The position numbers and the translations under genes are program-made. A model generated the notes under the pieces. The model was not told where the DNA came from. It made no database searches and was given only the letters and a program-made list of their open reading frames with translations. A DNA stretch of 37,261 nucleotides, taken from the NCBI RefSeq assembly GCF_015206995.1, contig NZ_JADEXR010000052.1, forward strand, positions 1 to 37,261, in the 5' to 3' direction. Of this stretch, positions 35,221 through 37,261 are shown one piece after another (within the stretch, counting starts at the first letter, position 1; the number at the start of each line of letters is the position of its first letter). Origin of the DNA: an aff. Roholtiella sp. LEGE 12411. GTDB lineage: Bacteria > Cyanobacteriota > Cyanobacteriia > Cyanobacteriales > Nostocaceae.

Positions 35221-36462
35221 TTAGCTATAGCTACTAACTGATTGTTTGCTAGACTCCGTGAAAGATGCCTGTTTTTTCTGTCTATGTTCTATCATTTGCT
35301 CCACAGCACTTCGGTAGGCTTCAGCAAACTTTTCTTTGGTATGATTTGCTCTTGCATATTCCCACGCCTTACGAGACATTAGTTTTAGGTCTTCTCCAGG
35401 CAAATTAGCAATTCTTCTAACTGTTGCCTTAATTTCTTCAAGGGAATAGTCCTTTAAAATTACGCCAAAATCGTGAACATCCACGCCAGATTCGTAGGTT
35501 AAAATTGGAATTAACCCGGCTTGCAAGCTAGTTATTACCGCTCCTGCCTGTCCCTCAGAAACAGAAGGATAAACAAGTCCTAAACAGTTATTTGTAATTT
35601 CTAAAAACTCAGGACTACTAACATCAATCCAACCATGAGTATGAATGTTTGGTGTTTCATACAACTCTTTATAGAATGCTTTCTCAAATTCTTTGTCGTT
35701 ACTGACTGGGCCACAAACTGTTAAATGGTATTCTGGCATTTGAGCAAAGGCATCTAAAACTAAGTCTAAACCTTTGAGAACTAAAGCACTACCCCCAAAC
35801 CATAAAAAACGCTTTTTTATCGTTTCAAAGTCTTTCCCGTCGGGACAGGGATAAACGTATGACGAAGAAATAGGAATACGAAACATCGGTTTGTTAGCAT
35901 ATTTGAATGTATTAACTGTGAAATTGTTGCCCAAAACAGTAGCGTAATCGGCATATTCAATTCCCAAGTTAGGCGTTTCAAACCGCTGCGGACGTAAAGT
36001 AATACCTCTACGCTGTTGTAATTCTAGAAGCCTGTTACATTCAGCCGCATTGCGAAACACCATATTAGCAATGTCAACGTGAAAAATTTTGATGCAATCT
36101 TTATTAAGGAATGGTGCAAGTGCTTCTAGCCGATGACGTAGGTCAATGAAAAATGCGTAGTCTTTTTGAGGAACGAATTCATCATTGTAGAACTGTATAA
36201 CATCAACGCTATAGCCCAGGTCTAAAAAAGTTTGCGCGATGAGTAGACACTCCCAATTCCAACTTTGGTCATTGGGGACAGGCTGACCAGGTTTTAACAG
36301 GAATGGTTCAATCCGATAAGAAAGAAGCACATTTCCTTTAGAAGGTTGGTTTGGCTTGAGAGAAACAACCTGCAACGTTTTGATGTAATCGATGCGAGTT
36401 TTTACTTTTTTGATCAAAGAAGAGATAGAAGTAGCAAGATGAGATATGGTATTGTTTGGCAC
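35221..36462 (-). CDS. GT-B glycosyltransferase with altered E-x7-E motif
   Basis: A 413-aa glycosyltransferase of the GT4/GT1 group starting at GTG 36462. RFLWFGGSALVLKGLDLVLDA is the start of the C-terminal Rossmann domain and is well conserved. VSEGQAGAVITSLQAGLIPI takes the place of the E-x7-E segment: the first Glu is present but the second position is Thr. Similar serine/threonine-substituted forms exist in some exopolysaccharide glycosyltransferases, so it may still be active. The first 50 residues form a basic, non-conserved extension, and the last 20 are Ser/Gln-rich. No clear ribosome binding site is seen; the gap to the upstream RmlC-type gene is 176 bp. Confidence 0.8.
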   Translation of the reverse strand: MPNNTISHLATSISSLIKKVKTRIDYIKTLQVVSLKPNQPSKGNVLLSYRIEPFLLKPGQPVPNDQSWNWECLLIAQTFLDLGYSVDVIQFYNDEFVPQKDYAFFIDLRHRLEALAPFLNKDCIKIFHVDIANMVFRNAAECNRLLELQQRRGITLRPQRFETPNLGIEYADYATVLGNNFTVNTFKYANKPMFRIPISSSYVYPCPDGKDFETIKKRFLWFGGSALVLKGLDLVLDAFAQMPEYHLTVCGPVSNDKEFEKAFYKELYETPNIHTHGWIDVSSPEFLEITNNCLGLVYPSVSEGQAGAVITSLQAGLIPILTYESGVDVHDFGVILKDYSLEEIKATVRRIANLPGEDLKLMSRKAWEYARANHTKEKFAEAYRSAVEQMIEHRQKKQASFTESSKQSVSSYS

Positions 36463-36638
36463 TTGGTGTATTCCAATTTCACGAAACTAAGCAGATAGTA
36501 TTTAGAAATTTTCTGTCAGGTTTTAATTGCCGATTGACAATTACATATAGCAATCTAGATGAGTTTTGATAATCACTAAAGCTGAATGAAGCTGTGTGCA
36601 AACAGAGGACTATCATAAATCATTTAAGACTGCTATAG

Positions 36639-37196
36639 TTATCTAGAACTTGTACCTCCAACACTCATCATTCTCAACAAAGGCCAGTTTAAATCTTTAT
36701 CAGAAATTTCAGTTACATCTAAAGGCCAATCAATGTTAAAAAATGGGTCGTCATAGCGTAGACCTTTCTCATAACCTGGCGTGTAAAATTCACCTACTTG
36801 ATACACAACCTCAGTCTCATCAGCGAGTGCTTGATAACCGTGGGCAAACATTTCTGGAACATACAAAGCGCGGTGGTTGTCTGCTGTAAGTTCTACACCA
36901 ATGTGTGATAGAAAACTAGGAGACTCAGGACGCATATCAATAATTACGTCATAGATAGCACCTTTAGTACAGCGAATTAATTTCGTTTCTGCTGCTGGAA
37001 GAACTTGATAGTGCATTCCCCGCAGAGTGCCTTTTTTGTAGTTGAAAGATAGGTTACATTGAGCAACTATTGGCTTTAATCCGTGCGCCTGAAATTCTTG
37101 AGCGCAAAAAGTCCGCGCGAAAAAACCACGGTGATCTGGCTTTTCTTCTAAATCAATGATGAATGCGTCTTGGAGTGCGGTTTTGGTAAATATCAT
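36639..37196 (-). CDS. rfbC: dTDP-4-dehydrorhamnose 3,5-epimerase family protein (RmlC/RfbC)
   Basis: Cupin-fold sugar-nucleotide epimerase of about 185 aa, the usual length. PDHRGFFARTF, GTLRGMHYQ (catalytic His), KGAIYDVIIDMR, PEMFAHGYQAL, VVYQVGEFYTPGYEKGLRYDDP (Tyr and Asp of the active site) and WPLDVTEISDKD are all present. It converts a 4-keto-6-deoxy nucleotide sugar to its 3,5-epimer, leading to rhamnose or a related deoxy sugar. Partner genes (RmlA, B, D or CDP-sugar types) are not in this window, so the true nucleotide is open. ATG 37196 is chosen; a longer frame to 37250 adds 18 residues made from the tandem-repeat flank. First island gene seen here; the cluster may continue beyond the window edge. 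Confidence 0.88.
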   Translation of the reverse strand: MIFTKTALQDAFIIDLEEKPDHRGFFARTFCAQEFQAHGLKPIVAQCNLSFNYKKGTLRGMHYQVLPAAETKLIRCTKGAIYDVIIDMRPESPSFLSHIGVELTADNHRALYVPEMFAHGYQALADETEVVYQVGEFYTPGYEKGLRYDDPFFNIDWPLDVTEISDKDLNWPLLRMMSVGGTSSR

Positions 37197-37234
37197 ATAG
37201 TAATCCGATTTGATTCGTGAACTGATTCGTAGAG

Positions 37235-37261
37235 ATGGGGCATGGGGCATGGGGCATGGGG
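37235..37261. repeat. Heptanucleotide tandem repeat (ATGGGGC), cut by the window end
   Basis: Three full copies of ATGGGGC plus ATGGGG run to the window edge. It is the same type of 7-nt repeat as at 1-95, where the complementary unit is ATTGGGC. It lies 38 bp upstream of the RmlC-type start. Confidence 0.85.

Overview
The window looks like chromosome of a filamentous, heterocyst-forming cyanobacterium (Nostocales). Signs seen directly are many HIP1 octamers (GCGATCGC), degenerate heptanucleotide tandem repeats at both ends, numerous short palindromic repeats, a carotenoid-binding helical protein of the OCP N-terminal type, a cyanobacterial coiled-coil family (TIGR04376-like) and, above all, an adjacent pair that reads as hepC-hepA, genes of heterocyst envelope polysaccharide (HEP) production. 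All names come from reading motifs by eye; no database search was made.

Region 1 (1-5300) holds membrane and stress genes: a cation/proton antiporter fused to a UspA domain, an MFS transporter divergent from a ChrB-type chromate-resistance protein with two copies of a 16-bp dyad operator between them, and an unknown multi-pass membrane protein. Region 2 (5300-16200) is mixed housekeeping and signalling: an FHA-PAS-GAF-GGDEF-EAL protein, a broken HAD phosphatase whose 5' end is replaced by a transposase fragment, a DUF6918-like protein, a coiled-coil protein, a stand-alone helical carotenoid protein, an M15 peptidase, mnmG and a single-pass protein with a possible GspC/PilP-like tail. Region 3 (16200-17830) is a graveyard of insertion sequences: a decayed Tn5-like IS4-family copy with intact 19-bp terminal inverted repeats, next to the 3' end of another transposase.

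Region 4 (17836-37196) is a polysaccharide island with all genes on the minus strand. In transcription order it encodes an RmlC-type epimerase, a glycosyltransferase, a SAF-domain/homoserine dehydrogenase-like protein, a GT4, a Wzz/Wzc-like chain-length protein with a kinase-type ATPase domain, HepC (initiating sugar-phosphate transferase type), HepA (ABC exporter), then GT4, GT4, GT2, GT4, GT2, an O-antigen ligase/polymerase-like membrane protein and a last GT4. A natural reading is: nucleotide sugar made, first sugar loaded on a lipid carrier, repeat unit built by up to eight glycosyltransferases, lipid-linked unit moved by HepA, polymerised by the Wzy/WaaL-like protein with chain length set by the Wzc-like protein. 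No Wzx flippase is seen in the window, which makes HepA the candidate flippase/exporter.

The most interesting points are the paired operator at the MFS/chrB junction, the non-canonical catalytic motifs of HepC and of the Wzc-like P-loop, the HAD pseudogene fused to an IS fragment, the step-by-step decay readable in the IS4 copy, and repeat elements that intrude into gene starts in the HEP island. No tRNA, rRNA or CRISPR array was recognised.
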